Shown here: positions 1-6,288 of the stretch, piece by piece
How the letters are laid out: each line of letters opens with the position of its first letter
Numbering within the stretch: the stretch's first letter is position 1
Notes under the pieces: generated by a model
Told to the model about the DNA's origin: nothing
Databases searched by the model: none
Seen by the model: only the letters and a program-made list of their open reading frames with translations
DNA from: DASZGI01 sp035938995
GTDB taxonomy: Bacteria; Actinomycetota; Actinomycetes; Streptomycetales; Catenulisporaceae
Length of the DNA: 9,656 nt
Direction: 5' to 3'
Assembly (NCBI RefSeq): GCF_035938995.1
Contig: NZ_DASZGI010000011.1
Coordinates: 1 to 9,656 of the forward strand
Program-made: the position numbers and the translations under genes

Positions 1-492
1 CAGGTCGGTCAGCGGCTCGTGGTCGTCGCCGTCCGCGCCGGGCACGCCGCCCCGGCCGAGCAGCAGCTCATGGCACAGCTCGTGGGCCGCGATCGCCACC
101 AGCCGCATGCGGTCCCCGGCCTGCGACGGGTCGATCCGGACGTACCCGCGCCCCTCGCGTTGCTGGTAGTGCCCTGCGACGACGGCGCGCCGCACGGGGA
201 ACAGCGGCATCGCGCCGAGTTCGCCGGGCATGTCGTCGTCGACCGCCACCTCGACCGTGAACCGGTCCGCGCTGATCGCGAGATGCGCTCTGACCTGGTC
301 CACGGTGCGCAGCACGTCCTGCTCCGTGCCGAGATAAGCGCCCGGGAAGAAGGCATTGGTGGGTTCGACGACGGGCTGGCGCAACGGCAGGTGTCCGAGC
401 CGGTCCACGCACCAGAGGAGCATTTTCTCGATCCACGCCTGCTCGCGCGGCGGCACCGGGCACCTGGGACGGAAGAGCGGCACGTCCGACAC
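1..492 (-). CDS. Putative HExxH zinc-binding protein, N-terminal part (3' end beyond the left edge)
   Basis: This minus-strand reading frame enters from the left edge without a stop, so only about 164 N-terminal residues are visible. Counted from GTG 492, residues 137-141 read HELCH, an HExxH zinc-site motif, preceded by the hydrophobic strand RLVAIAA. Near the edge comes DHEPLTDL (from residue 157), whose His or Glu could be a further metal ligand. This arrangement is familiar to me from uncharacterised actinobacterial proteins; no substrate or activity is known to me. The start is uncertain: GTG 492 and GTG 483 both lack a clear Shine-Dalgarno sequence, and the frame stays open upstream past GTG 591 to ATG 702. 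The stretch before 492 is low in third-position GC and rich in Gly, Ala and Ser, so I prefer the short form. A minus-strand TAAAAT box at 682-677 could be its -10. Coding here is well supported, function weakly. Confidence 0.72.
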   Translation of the reverse strand, partial: MSDVPLFRPRCPVPPREQAWIEKMLLWCVDRLGHLPLRQPVVEPTNAFFPGAYLGTEQDVLRTVDQVRAHLAISADRFTVEVAVDDDMPGELGAMPLFPVRRAVVAGHYQQREGRGYVRIDPSQAGDRMRLVAIAAHELCHELLLGRGGVPGADGDDHEPLTDL

Positions 493-797
493 CGTACGCC
501 AGCGCGAGGGCGCGGGCCACGGATGACCGGCCCCGGCCGCGCGACCCCGAGCGCCGCCGCAGCGGCTGTCCGAACCTGCCGCCGAACCCACACGGTCAAC
601 CGCCTCTCGAGTCGGCCGCAGCCGTCCCGCGCGCCCAGCAGAGAACCAGCGAACACGCGATCCGCGCTTCCCGTGGATTTTATGGGTTAATCGGACAGGC
701 ATCGGCGCCCGACGCACCGTCGGCGCACCGCAGTCGGCCGGCAGATGCCCGGGACGCGGTGTTGACGCTATGCCCGGCGCCGCTGACACTGGGCCGC
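493..797. other. Divergent intergenic region
   Basis: This gap of about 300 bases lies between the minus-strand HELCH gene and the YCII gene. It holds an AT-rich patch at about 672-694, unusual in this GC-rich window, with a minus-strand TAAAAT box at 682-677 that has no convincing -35 partner. The YCII promoter lies at 762-790. I see no other gene or repeat in it. Its left part may be coding if the HELCH protein starts at GTG 591 rather than 492. Confidence 0.5.
762..790 (+). promoter_or_regulatory. Leaderless promoter of the YCII gene
   Basis: A -35 box TTGACG (762-767) is followed, after exactly 17 bp, by a -10-like GACACT (785-790). Transcription starting seven bases after the -10 box would begin at about 797-798, which is the GTG of the YCII protein. 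No Shine-Dalgarno sequence precedes that GTG. The geometry is that of leaderless mRNAs, which are common in actinobacteria. Confidence 0.5.
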
Positions 798-1097
798 GTG
801 GCCGAATGGATCTACTTCATCCACCCACCGCGCCGGGACTTCGCCGCGACGATGACCGACGCGGAGAAGCAGGTCTGGGCGGAGCACGCGGCGCGGCTTG
901 AGCGCCTGCTGGCCGAGGGGACGCTCATCCTGGCCGGCCCGACGCTCGGTCCGGTCAACACCGGCATCGCCGTGTTCGAAGCCGAAGACGAACAGGCCGC
1001 ACGCGCGATCATGGACGGCGACCCCATCTCGGCCAGCGGCCTGGCACACCTGGAGCTTCGCCCGTTCCGCGCATCATTCCTGCGCGGCCGACCCTAG
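798..1097 (+). CDS. YCII (YciI-like) domain protein
   Basis: This is a 99-residue protein of the YCII-related family, small dimeric ferredoxin-like alpha/beta-barrel proteins of mostly unknown function. Seen in the sequence: the opening strand WIYFIHPP, the family His at residue 30 (WAEHAARLERL), the turn EGTLILAGPTLGPVNTG (about 40-56), a second strand AVFEAEDE, and the conserved Asp-Pro at 75-76 followed by SGLAHLELRPF. The His and Asp are the residues usually proposed as a possible active site in this family. I start it at GTG 798 because the protein then begins directly with the expected first beta strand. The upstream in-frame GTG at 759 would add 13 residues unlike the family and would overlap the promoter boxes. 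It appears to be a single-gene unit, and its substrate is unknown. Confidence 0.85.
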   Translation: MAEWIYFIHPPRRDFAATMTDAEKQVWAEHAARLERLLAEGTLILAGPTLGPVNTGIAVFEAEDEQAARAIMDGDPISASGLAHLELRPFRASFLRGRP

Positions 1098-1192
1098 GAC
1101 CGCCCCGCCCCGCTCCGCACGCTCTCCACGCCCGGCGGCCTGGTCCTCGCCCGCGAGCGCGCCCGCCCGTGCGAGCGCGCTGTTCTTCACCC

Positions 1193-1227
1193 ACCCCTTG
1201 CCTATCCGATCGCCTTGAACTATTTTC
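1193..1227 (+). promoter_or_regulatory. Permease 1 promoter within a conserved 35-bp element (copy 1)
   Basis: The -35 box TTGCCT (1198-1203) and -10 box TATTTT (1221-1226) are separated by exactly 17 bp, a good vegetative-type promoter. The whole block 1193-1227 matches 3714-3748 upstream of permease 2 at 29 of 35 positions, although most of the sequence on either side has diverged. The spacer is also conserved (pattern TATCNGNTCGNCNTGANC), which a promoter alone does not require, so it probably carries a regulator site. A weak dyad, TC-N5-GA, lies in it. The predicted start near 1233 leaves a leader of about 100 nt. Confidence 0.62.
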
Positions 1228-1336
1228 GCGGGCACCGGCTGTTCCCGGCAAGGCCCCGCGCCGCTCGTCCGAGTCGGGGACCGGCGTGTGGGCAGAACTG
1301 ACCCCCGTCCGCCCCTGCCGCCCAAGGAGCACCGCG

Positions 1337-2821
1337 ATGGTCGAGCCCGGCTCCGGACCGCTGATGTCCGTGCTGTCCGCGTCCCCCCGCGCCAGGCCGC
1401 AGCATCAGCGCCTGCGCGGCGGCGCCCTGGGCCTGCTGGACATCGCCAGCTCCACGATGGCCGACATCGGCCCGGCGATGAGCTTCGCCTTCGGCTTCGG
1501 ATTCCTGGCCACCACCGCCGGCGTGGCCTCGCCGCTCACGATCGTGGCCGCCGCCCTCGTCGTCGCGCTGCTGGGCAACACGCTGTCGCAGTTCTCCCGC
1601 GCCCACCCGTCCGCCGGCAGCTTCATCACCTTCGTCGGCAAGACGTTCGGCGGCACGAGCGCGGTGACCACCGCGCTGCTGGTGACCCTCGGCTACATCA
1701 TCGGCATCTCGGCCGTGATCGCGGTGTCCGGCGGACTGCTGGCCACCACCCTGGACCGCTACGCGGGGTGGAGCCCGCCGTGGTTCGTCTGGTCGCTGAT
1801 CCTGACCGGCCTGGCGCTGGCGCTGATGGTCCGCGGGATCGTCATCTCCACCAAGGTCGCCGGATTCTTCTTCGCGGTGGAGATGCTGGTCCTGGTCATC
1901 GTCTCGGTCACTGCGATCATCGAACACCGCGGCCACCTGTCGCTCACCCCGTTCCTGCCCAGCCACATCAGCAACGGCATGTCGGGGCTGGCCGCGGGTT
2001 TCCCGCTGGCGGTGTACCTGTTCATCGGCTGGGAGAACTCCGCGGCACTGGCCGAGGAGAGCGAGAACCCGCGGCGCAACGTCGGGCGCGCGGTGTTCTC
2101 CTCCGTCGCCATCATGGCGGTGAGCTATGTGCTGTTCGCCTACGCGACCGTCACCGGGTTCGGCTATGCGATGGACAAGGTGCACGCTTCAGACGTCCCG
2201 TTCTTCACCGTGGCGCAGGGAGCGTTGGGCGCGTTCACCTTCCTGGCCTACGTAGCCGGCATGACCTCGACCCTCGGCTCGCTGATCGCCGGCACCAACT
2301 CCCAGACCCGCATGCTGTTCAACGCCGGACGCGAGCGGCTGCTGCCGGCCTTCCTCGGCTACGTCCATCCGATCCGGCGCACCCCCACCAACGCGATCAC
2401 CACGTTCACCGCCGCCGCCATCCTGATCATCGGCGGCTGGGGCCTGGGGCACGTCCTCGGGCACCACCCCGCGATGAGCGCCACTGCCTTCTTCGCCGAG
2501 GCCTCGACGATGGCGACCACCCTGATCCTGCTGGTGTATCTGGCCTCGAACATCGCCCTGCCGTTCTACTACCGCCGCTACCGGCCCACCGAGTTCCGCG
2601 CCGTCAGGCACGCCGTCGTTCCGGCGCTCGGCGCCGCGGCGATCGTCATCCCGTTGTATTACCTGTTGAAACCGGGCCAGCCGGCACCGTACAGCTGGTT
2701 CCCCTACCTGGCGCTCGGCCTGCTGGCCGCGTCCGTGGTGTACGCGGTCATATTCACCCGCCGCGACCCCGCGCTCGGCGAACGGGTCGGATCGGTCGTC
2801 GCCGACGGATACGAGGAGTGA
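1337..2821 (+). CDS. APC-superfamily amino acid/amine permease, paralogue 1
   Basis: This 494-residue integral membrane protein is of the amino acid-polyamine-organocation superfamily (AA_permease_2 type), with about twelve hydrophobic segments. After a short polar N-terminus comes LRGGALGLLDIASSTMADIGPAM (25-48 region), the TM1 with its unwound Gly-Pro substrate site. TM6 ends in GWENSAALAEES (231-242) followed by NPRRNVGRA, the family's Gly-x-Glu and LAEE hallmark, and a later loop reads NAGRERLLPAFL. ATG 1337 is chosen because AAGGAG (1324-1329) precedes it and paralogue 2 starts after the same GCCGCCCAAGGAGCA context. The open frame reaches back to 1169 but that stretch covers the promoter. 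The protein probably imports an amino acid, amine or amide by proton symport; the substrate is not readable. It is followed closely by the GntR regulator. Confidence 0.9.
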   Translation: MVEPGSGPLMSVLSASPRARPQHQRLRGGALGLLDIASSTMADIGPAMSFAFGFGFLATTAGVASPLTIVAAALVVALLGNTLSQFSRAHPSAGSFITFVGKTFGGTSAVTTALLVTLGYIIGISAVIAVSGGLLATTLDRYAGWSPPWFVWSLILTGLALALMVRGIVISTKVAGFFFAVEMLVLVIVSVTAIIEHRGHLSLTPFLPSHISNGMSGLAAGFPLAVYLFIGWENSAALAEESENPRRNVGRAVFSSVAIMAVSYVLFAYATVTGFGYAMDKVHASDVPFFTVAQGALGAFTFLAYVAGMTSTLGSLIAGTNSQTRMLFNAGRERLLPAFLGYVHPIRRTPTNAITTFTAAAILIIGGWGLGHVLGHHPAMSATAFFAEASTMATTLILLVYLASNIALPFYYRRYRPTEFRAVRHAVVPALGAAAIVIPLYYLLKPGQPAPYSWFPYLALGLLAASVVYAVIFTRRDPALGERVGSVVADGYEE

Positions 2822-2823
2822 GT

Positions 2824-2880
2824 ATGGGCACCATCACGCGGTACACGCGGTACGCCTGCCGCGGCGACGCGCGCGAATAG
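2824..2880 (+). CDS. Possible 18-residue ORF between permease 1 and the GntR gene
   Basis: ATG 2824 lies two bases after the permease stop. It is preceded by GAGGAG (2813-2818) at a spacing of five bases, so it has a usable ribosome binding site. The 18-residue product MGTITRYTRYACRGDARE is encoded largely by a 9-bp tandem repeat (2836-2853) that gives TRYTRY. It resembles nothing I know. It might be a translated spacer peptide coupling permease to regulator translation, or chance. Nothing in the sequence beyond the ribosome binding site shows that it is functional. Confidence 0.25.
   Translation: MGTITRYTRYACRGDARE
2836..2853. repeat. 9-bp perfect tandem repeat ACGCGGTAC x2
   Basis: ACGCGGTAC occurs at 2836-2844 and again directly at 2845-2853, in the short gap upstream of the GntR regulator. 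Direct half-sites in such a position could be an autoregulatory operator, but the unit does not resemble the conserved element in front of the two permeases. Chance in GC-rich DNA is possible. Confidence 0.5.
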
Positions 2881-2883
2881 AGT
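2878..2883 (+). promoter_or_regulatory. Possible -10 box for a leaderless GntR transcript
   Basis: TAGAGT fits the TANNNT -10 pattern and lies seven bases before GTG 2891, the usual geometry for a leaderless start. The -35 region is poor (CCTGCC at 2855-2860, 17 bp upstream). The regulator also lacks a Shine-Dalgarno sequence, which supports this reading. Cotranscription from the permease 1 promoter is the alternative. Confidence 0.3.
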
Positions 2884-2890
2884 GTCCGGC

Positions 2891-3622
2891 GTGGCGAATA
2901 CAGCGGGGAAGTTCGGTCTGTACCCGGCGTCGGCGGGCACGGCCGCCGGGCGCGGTGCGATCCGTGCCCGCCTTCCCGTGCGGGCGCAGACCGGAGCCGA
3001 GCTGATCCGCTCGCGCATCGCGCTGCAGGTGCGGCTCGCGCACCTGTCTCCCGGCGACCGGCTTCCGGACGCCGGCGTCATCGCCGAGGACTTCGGCATG
3101 AGCGAGATGACGGTGCGGCGGGCGCTGGAGACCATGTGCCAGGACGGTCTGCTGGACCGCCGGCGCGGCCGCGTGGGCGGCACGTTCGTCGCCGGCGAAT
3201 GGGCCGCCGTGGCGGCGGCGTTCAGGGACGGGGAACAGGCTGCGGCGCTCAAGGATTTCCACCTGCTGCTGGAGTGCGGACTGGTCGCCCGCTCCACCGG
3301 GGAGCTGCCCGCGCACTGGGACGCGGACCTGCGCGCCGTCGTCGCCGAGATGGACGCGGCCGAGGACCCGTCCGAGTTGCTGCGCCTGGAGACGTGCTTC
3401 CACCTGGGTTTGGCCGAGGCGCTGGGCGAAGGAGTGGCCGGCGAGCAGGTGGCCGACATCCTCGGGCAGCTGTGCCTGTTGGCGCCCGCGCCGCCGGCCG
3501 CGCTGCTGCGCGGGGAGAACAAGCACCATGCAGACCTGCTCACGGCCCTCGAACTCGGCCACTTGGACGCGGCCGTCGCGGCGCTGAAGGCGCATCAGCT
3601 CGCCCTCATCAGCGGGCTGTGA
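2891..3622 (+). CDS. GntR-family (FadR/FCD subfamily) transcriptional regulator
   Basis: This protein of about 243 residues has a GntR winged helix-turn-helix at about residues 34-100: LSPGDRLP, then AEDFGMSEMTVRRALETMCQ as the recognition region and DGLLDRRRGRVGGTFV as the wing. A helical FCD ligand-binding domain follows. FCD hallmarks seen are the helix ending ETCFHLGLAEALG and the C-terminal HADLLTALELGHLDAAVAALKAHQ, whose His residues normally bind a metal near the effector. Regulators of this type control uptake and breakdown of small acids and amino acids and are released by the substrate. It sits between two paralogous permeases that share a conserved promoter element, so it is the obvious candidate regulator of both. 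GTG 2891 is chosen for its spacing from TAGAGT; GTG 2882 would add three residues. No Shine-Dalgarno sequence is visible. An unusually long basic N-terminus precedes the DNA-binding domain. Confidence 0.87.
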   Translation: MANTAGKFGLYPASAGTAAGRGAIRARLPVRAQTGAELIRSRIALQVRLAHLSPGDRLPDAGVIAEDFGMSEMTVRRALETMCQDGLLDRRRGRVGGTFVAGEWAAVAAAFRDGEQAAALKDFHLLLECGLVARSTGELPAHWDADLRAVVAEMDAAEDPSELLRLETCFHLGLAEALGEGVAGEQVADILGQLCLLAPAPPAALLRGENKHHADLLTALELGHLDAAVAALKAHQLALISGL

Positions 3623-3713
3623 GCGGCGCGACCAGCCTTCCCCGCTGCGCCCGACCCTGAGCCGCCGCGGTTGGCCGATTCCGCCGAACGATATCTGCTC
3701 ACTACGAGCCATT

Positions 3714-3748
3714 ACCCCTTGTCTATCTGCTCGACCTGAGCTATTTTC
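3714..3748 (+). promoter_or_regulatory. Permease 2 promoter within a conserved 35-bp element (copy 2)
   Basis: The -35 box TTGTCT (3719-3724), a 17-bp spacer and the -10 box TATTTT (3742-3747) repeat the layout of copy 1 at 1193-1227. Six of 35 positions differ. Here the spacer holds a perfect small dyad, GCTC-N5-GAGC (3729-3741), which copy 1 keeps with one mismatch. The predicted start near 3754 gives a leader of about 110 nt. Copy 1 has a leader of similar length. Confidence 0.62.
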
Positions 3749-3863
3749 TGGCTAGCCAGCCGTCCGCACCTCCGGAGCGCCGATCCCCCGGGCCCGGACA
3801 AGCCGCGCGACCGCCCTCGCGGTACCGGCCCTCCCACCTGCCTCAGCCGCCCAAGGAGCATCC

Positions 3864-5339
3864 ATGCCCGCGCTCGACCCTGCCTCGACACGCCTCGAAC
3901 CACCCTCCGCCGACGCCGGACCGAGTCGGCACCGCCTGCGCGGCGGATCGCTCGGACTGCTGGACATCGCCAGCTCCACGATGGCCAACATCGGCCCGGC
4001 GATGAGCTTCTACTTCGGGTTCGGGTTCCTGGCCACCACCGCCGGCGTGGCCTCGCCGCTCACGATCATCGCCGCCGGGATCACGGTGGCGCTGCTGGGC
4101 AACACGCTGTCGCAGTTCTCCCGCGCGCACCCCTCGGCCGGCGGCTTCATCACCTTCGTCGGCAAGACGTTCGGCGGCACGAGCGCGGTGACCACGTCGC
4201 TGCTCGTCGCGGTCGGCTACATCATTGCGATCTCCTCGGTCATCGCCATCTCCGGCGGGTTCCTGGAGACGACGCTGCACTACTACCTCGGCTGGAACGT
4301 CCCCTGGATCATCTGGACGCTGCTGCTCACCGGCCTGTCGGTCGCCCTCGTCGTGCGGGGCGTCGCGGTGTCCACCAAGGTCGCCGGGCTCCTGCTCGCG
4401 GTGGAGATGCTCGTGCTGGTCGTGGTCTCGGTCGCCGCGATCGCCAAGCACGGCGGCCACCTGTCGGTCACCCCGTTCCTGCCCAGCCATATCAGCCACG
4501 GGATGTCCGGGCTGGCCGCGGGTTTCCCGCTGGCGGTGTACCTGTTCATCGGCTGGGAGAACTCTGCGGCGCTGGCCGAGGAGAGCCAGGACCCGCGGCG
4601 CAACGTCGGGCGCGCAGTGTTCTCCTCGGTCGCCATCATGTCCGTCAGTTACGTGCTGTTCGCCTATGCGACGGTCACCGGGTTCGGCTACGACGTGAAC
4701 AAGGTGGGCGCCGCCGACGTCCCCTTCATCAACGTGGCGCACGACACCCTGGGCGCGCTGGCGTTCTTCGCCTACCTGGCCGGCATGACCTCGACCCTCG
4801 GCTCGCTGATCGCCGGTGTGAACTCGCAGACCCGCATGCTGTTCAACGCCGGGCGCGAGGGGCTGCTGCCGGCCTTCCTCGGCCGGGTGCATCCGACCCG
4901 GCGCACCCCCACCAACGCCATCGTCGCGTTCGTGGCGGCCGCCGTCCTGATCATCGGCGGCTGGGGCCTGGGCCATATCCTCGGGCACGCCGGGCCGATG
5001 GACCCGGTGAGCTTCTTCGCGCAGTCCTCCACGATGGGCACCATCCTGATCCTGCTGGTGTACCTGGCCTCGAACATCGCCCTGCCGTTCTACTACCGCA
5101 GGCACCACCGCGCGCAGTTCAGCGCCGTCAAGCACGGTGTGCTGCCGGCGCTGGGAGCCGTGGCGATCATCGTCCCGCTGTACTACCTGGCCAAGCCGGG
5201 CCAGCCCGCGCCGTACAACTGGTTCCCGTACCTGGCGCTGGGCGTGCTGATCGCCTCCGCGGTGTACGCCGTCGTGCTCACCCGCCGTGACCCGACGCTC
5301 GGCGAGCGGGTCGGATCGATCGTCGCCGACGCAGAGTGA
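3864..5339 (+). CDS. APC-superfamily amino acid/amine permease, paralogue 2
   Basis: This 491-residue permease is clearly a duplicate of the one at 1337-2821. In the segment from SHIS to TGFGY around TM6 only four of about 68 residues differ. It has the same hallmarks: LRGGSLGLLDIASSTMANIGPAM at TM1, GWENSAALAEES at 230-241, NAGREGLLPAFL, and a C-terminus ending in RRDPTLGERVGSIVADAE. ATG 3864 follows AAGGAG (3853-3858) at a normal spacing. The differences concentrate in the N-terminal tail, in TM4-TM5 and in the exposed loops (for example HYYLGWNVPWIIW against DRYAGWSPPWFVW), which may mean related but not identical substrates. The amidase gene follows after 47 bases and is probably in the same transcript, which suggests that this copy serves the amidase. 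Confidence 0.9.
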   Translation: MPALDPASTRLEPPSADAGPSRHRLRGGSLGLLDIASSTMANIGPAMSFYFGFGFLATTAGVASPLTIIAAGITVALLGNTLSQFSRAHPSAGGFITFVGKTFGGTSAVTTSLLVAVGYIIAISSVIAISGGFLETTLHYYLGWNVPWIIWTLLLTGLSVALVVRGVAVSTKVAGLLLAVEMLVLVVVSVAAIAKHGGHLSVTPFLPSHISHGMSGLAAGFPLAVYLFIGWENSAALAEESQDPRRNVGRAVFSSVAIMSVSYVLFAYATVTGFGYDVNKVGAADVPFINVAHDTLGALAFFAYLAGMTSTLGSLIAGVNSQTRMLFNAGREGLLPAFLGRVHPTRRTPTNAIVAFVAAAVLIIGGWGLGHILGHAGPMDPVSFFAQSSTMGTILILLVYLASNIALPFYYRRHHRAQFSAVKHGVLPALGAVAIIVPLYYLAKPGQPAPYNWFPYLALGVLIASAVYAVVLTRRDPTLGERVGSIVADAE

Positions 5340-5344
5340 ACAAC

Positions 5345-5370
5345 GGGGCGGCGCCCGTCGGCGCCGCCCC
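5345..5370 (+). terminator. Perfect 11-bp GC hairpin between permease 2 and the amidase
   Basis: GGGGCGGCGCC (5345-5355) and GGCGCCGCCCC (5360-5370) form a perfect 11-bp stem with a 4-nt loop, CGTC. It starts just after the permease stop and ends seven bases before the amidase ribosome binding site. There is no T-run after it, so it is not a classical intrinsic terminator. It may act as a partial terminator, a 3'-end stabiliser or an RNA-processing signal setting the permease-to-amidase ratio. Confidence 0.55.
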
Positions 5371-5386
5371 ATATCCGGGAGACGCC

Positions 5387-6211
5387 ATGGATATCCGCGT
5401 GGCCTGCTTGCAGGGGCCGCACACGTACTACCCGCACGGCTCACCGGACCCGGTGGCCGACCGGGCCGCCAATCTCGCGCTGCTCGAGCGCACCGCCGCC
5501 CAGGCGGCCGCGGGCGACGCGCGGCTGCTCATCACGGCGGAGATGTTCCTGACGGGTTACCACCTCGGTTCGGCCACGACATCCGCCATGGCCGAACCCG
5601 CCGACGGCCCGTCAGCCGCCGACATCGCGGACATCGCACGACGACACGGCATCGCGATCCTGTACGGCTATCCCGAGCGCGCAGACGGCGGCGTCTACAA
5701 CGCTGCCCAGCTCATCGGCCAGGACGGCCGCCGACTGGCGAACTACCGCAAGACGCACCTGTTCGGCGACGTCGACCGCGCGGCGTTCGCCGCCGGGGAC
5801 GAACTGGTCGTGCAAGCGGAGCTCGACGGCGTCGTCATCGGTCTGCTGATCTGCTACGACGTCGAGTTCCCGGAGGCGGTGCGGGCCCACGCCCTGGCCG
5901 GGACGCAGGTGCTGCTCGTGCCGACCGCGAACATGCGGCCGTTCGAGTACGTCTCGCACCAGATCGTGCCCTCGCGCGCCATCGAGTCGCAGCTGTTCAT
6001 CGCCTACGCCAACCGCGTCGGCCTCGAGCGCGACTTCGAATACTGCGGCGAGAGCCGCGTGGTGTCTCCGGACGGCCGCGAGCTGGCCGCCGCCGGAAAC
6101 AGCCAGGCGCTGATCTTCGCCGACCTGCGACCGGAGGCTCTCGAAGCCTCGCGCAGGCTGAACACCTACCTCGTCGACCGCCGAACAGACCTGTACAAGG
6201 CGCATCTGTGA
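5387..6211 (+). CDS. Carbon-nitrogen hydrolase, 5-aminopentanamidase / R-amidase-like
   Basis: This 274-residue cytoplasmic enzyme of the nitrilase superfamily hydrolyses an aliphatic amide to acid and ammonia. The full Glu-Lys-Cys triad is visible: E52 in LLITAEMFLTGYHL, K122 in NYRKTHLFG, and C156 in GLLICYDVEFPE. The combination of ITAEMFLTGY, YGYPER, NYRKTHLFG, LLICYDVEFPE, VPTANM and EYCGES is what I recall of 5-aminopentanamidase (DavA) and R-stereoselective amidase, rather than true nitrilases or N-carbamoylputrescine amidases. No lysine 2-monooxygenase lies in the window, so the lysine pathway is not established. ATG 5387 follows GGGAG (5377-5381). A GTG at 5336 overlapping the permease stop is possible but would carry the initiation across the hairpin. 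Placement after permease 2 suggests that the transporter supplies the substrate. Confidence 0.85.
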   Translation: MDIRVACLQGPHTYYPHGSPDPVADRAANLALLERTAAQAAAGDARLLITAEMFLTGYHLGSATTSAMAEPADGPSAADIADIARRHGIAILYGYPERADGGVYNAAQLIGQDGRRLANYRKTHLFGDVDRAAFAAGDELVVQAELDGVVIGLLICYDVEFPEAVRAHALAGTQVLLVPTANMRPFEYVSHQIVPSRAIESQLFIAYANRVGLERDFEYCGESRVVSPDGRELAAAGNSQALIFADLRPEALEASRRLNTYLVDRRTDLYKAHL

Positions 6212-6232
6212 TCAGAGCCCGTCCGATAAACG

Positions 6233-6249
6233 AGCCGCACATGTCGGCT
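6233..6249. terminator. Weak hairpin between convergent amidase and TetR genes
   Basis: AGCCG (6233-6237) and CGGCT (6245-6249) form a 5-bp stem with a 7-nt loop in the 77-base gap between convergent genes. It could extend by CGAG/CTCG pairing across a 2-nt bulge. The position suits a shared terminator. The stem is short and there is no T-run. Confidence 0.25.
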
Positions 6250-6288
6250 TCCTCGTCGTGAACTCTCCGCGCCAGACGTACTCGATGC

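Noticed and set aside
9..656. Long minus-strand frames at 9-656 and 68-520 and a plus-strand frame at 19-690
   Set aside because: They are low-complexity Arg/Ala/Ser-rich translations of the real minus-strand HELCH frame. They carry no motif, and the real frame has better codon use.
759..797. Upstream GTG 759 as start of the YCII protein
   Set aside because: It would add 13 residues unlike the family and would overlap the promoter at 762-790.
1169..1336. Start of permease 1 at 1169
   Set aside because: This stretch contains the conserved promoter element. ATG 1337 has AAGGAG and matches the start context of paralogue 2.
1220..2185. Long minus-strand open frames opposite both permeases (1220-2185 and 3843-5444)
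   Set aside because: They are Gly/Arg/His-rich mirror frames of GC-rich coding sequence. Both paralogues give the same shadow because they share DNA, not because a protein is conserved.
3610..3647. CAGCGGG/CCCGCTG inverted repeat at the end of the GntR gene as a terminator
   Set aside because: The 7-bp arms are 24 nt apart, overlap the stop codon and have no T-run, so chance is likely in this GC-rich DNA.
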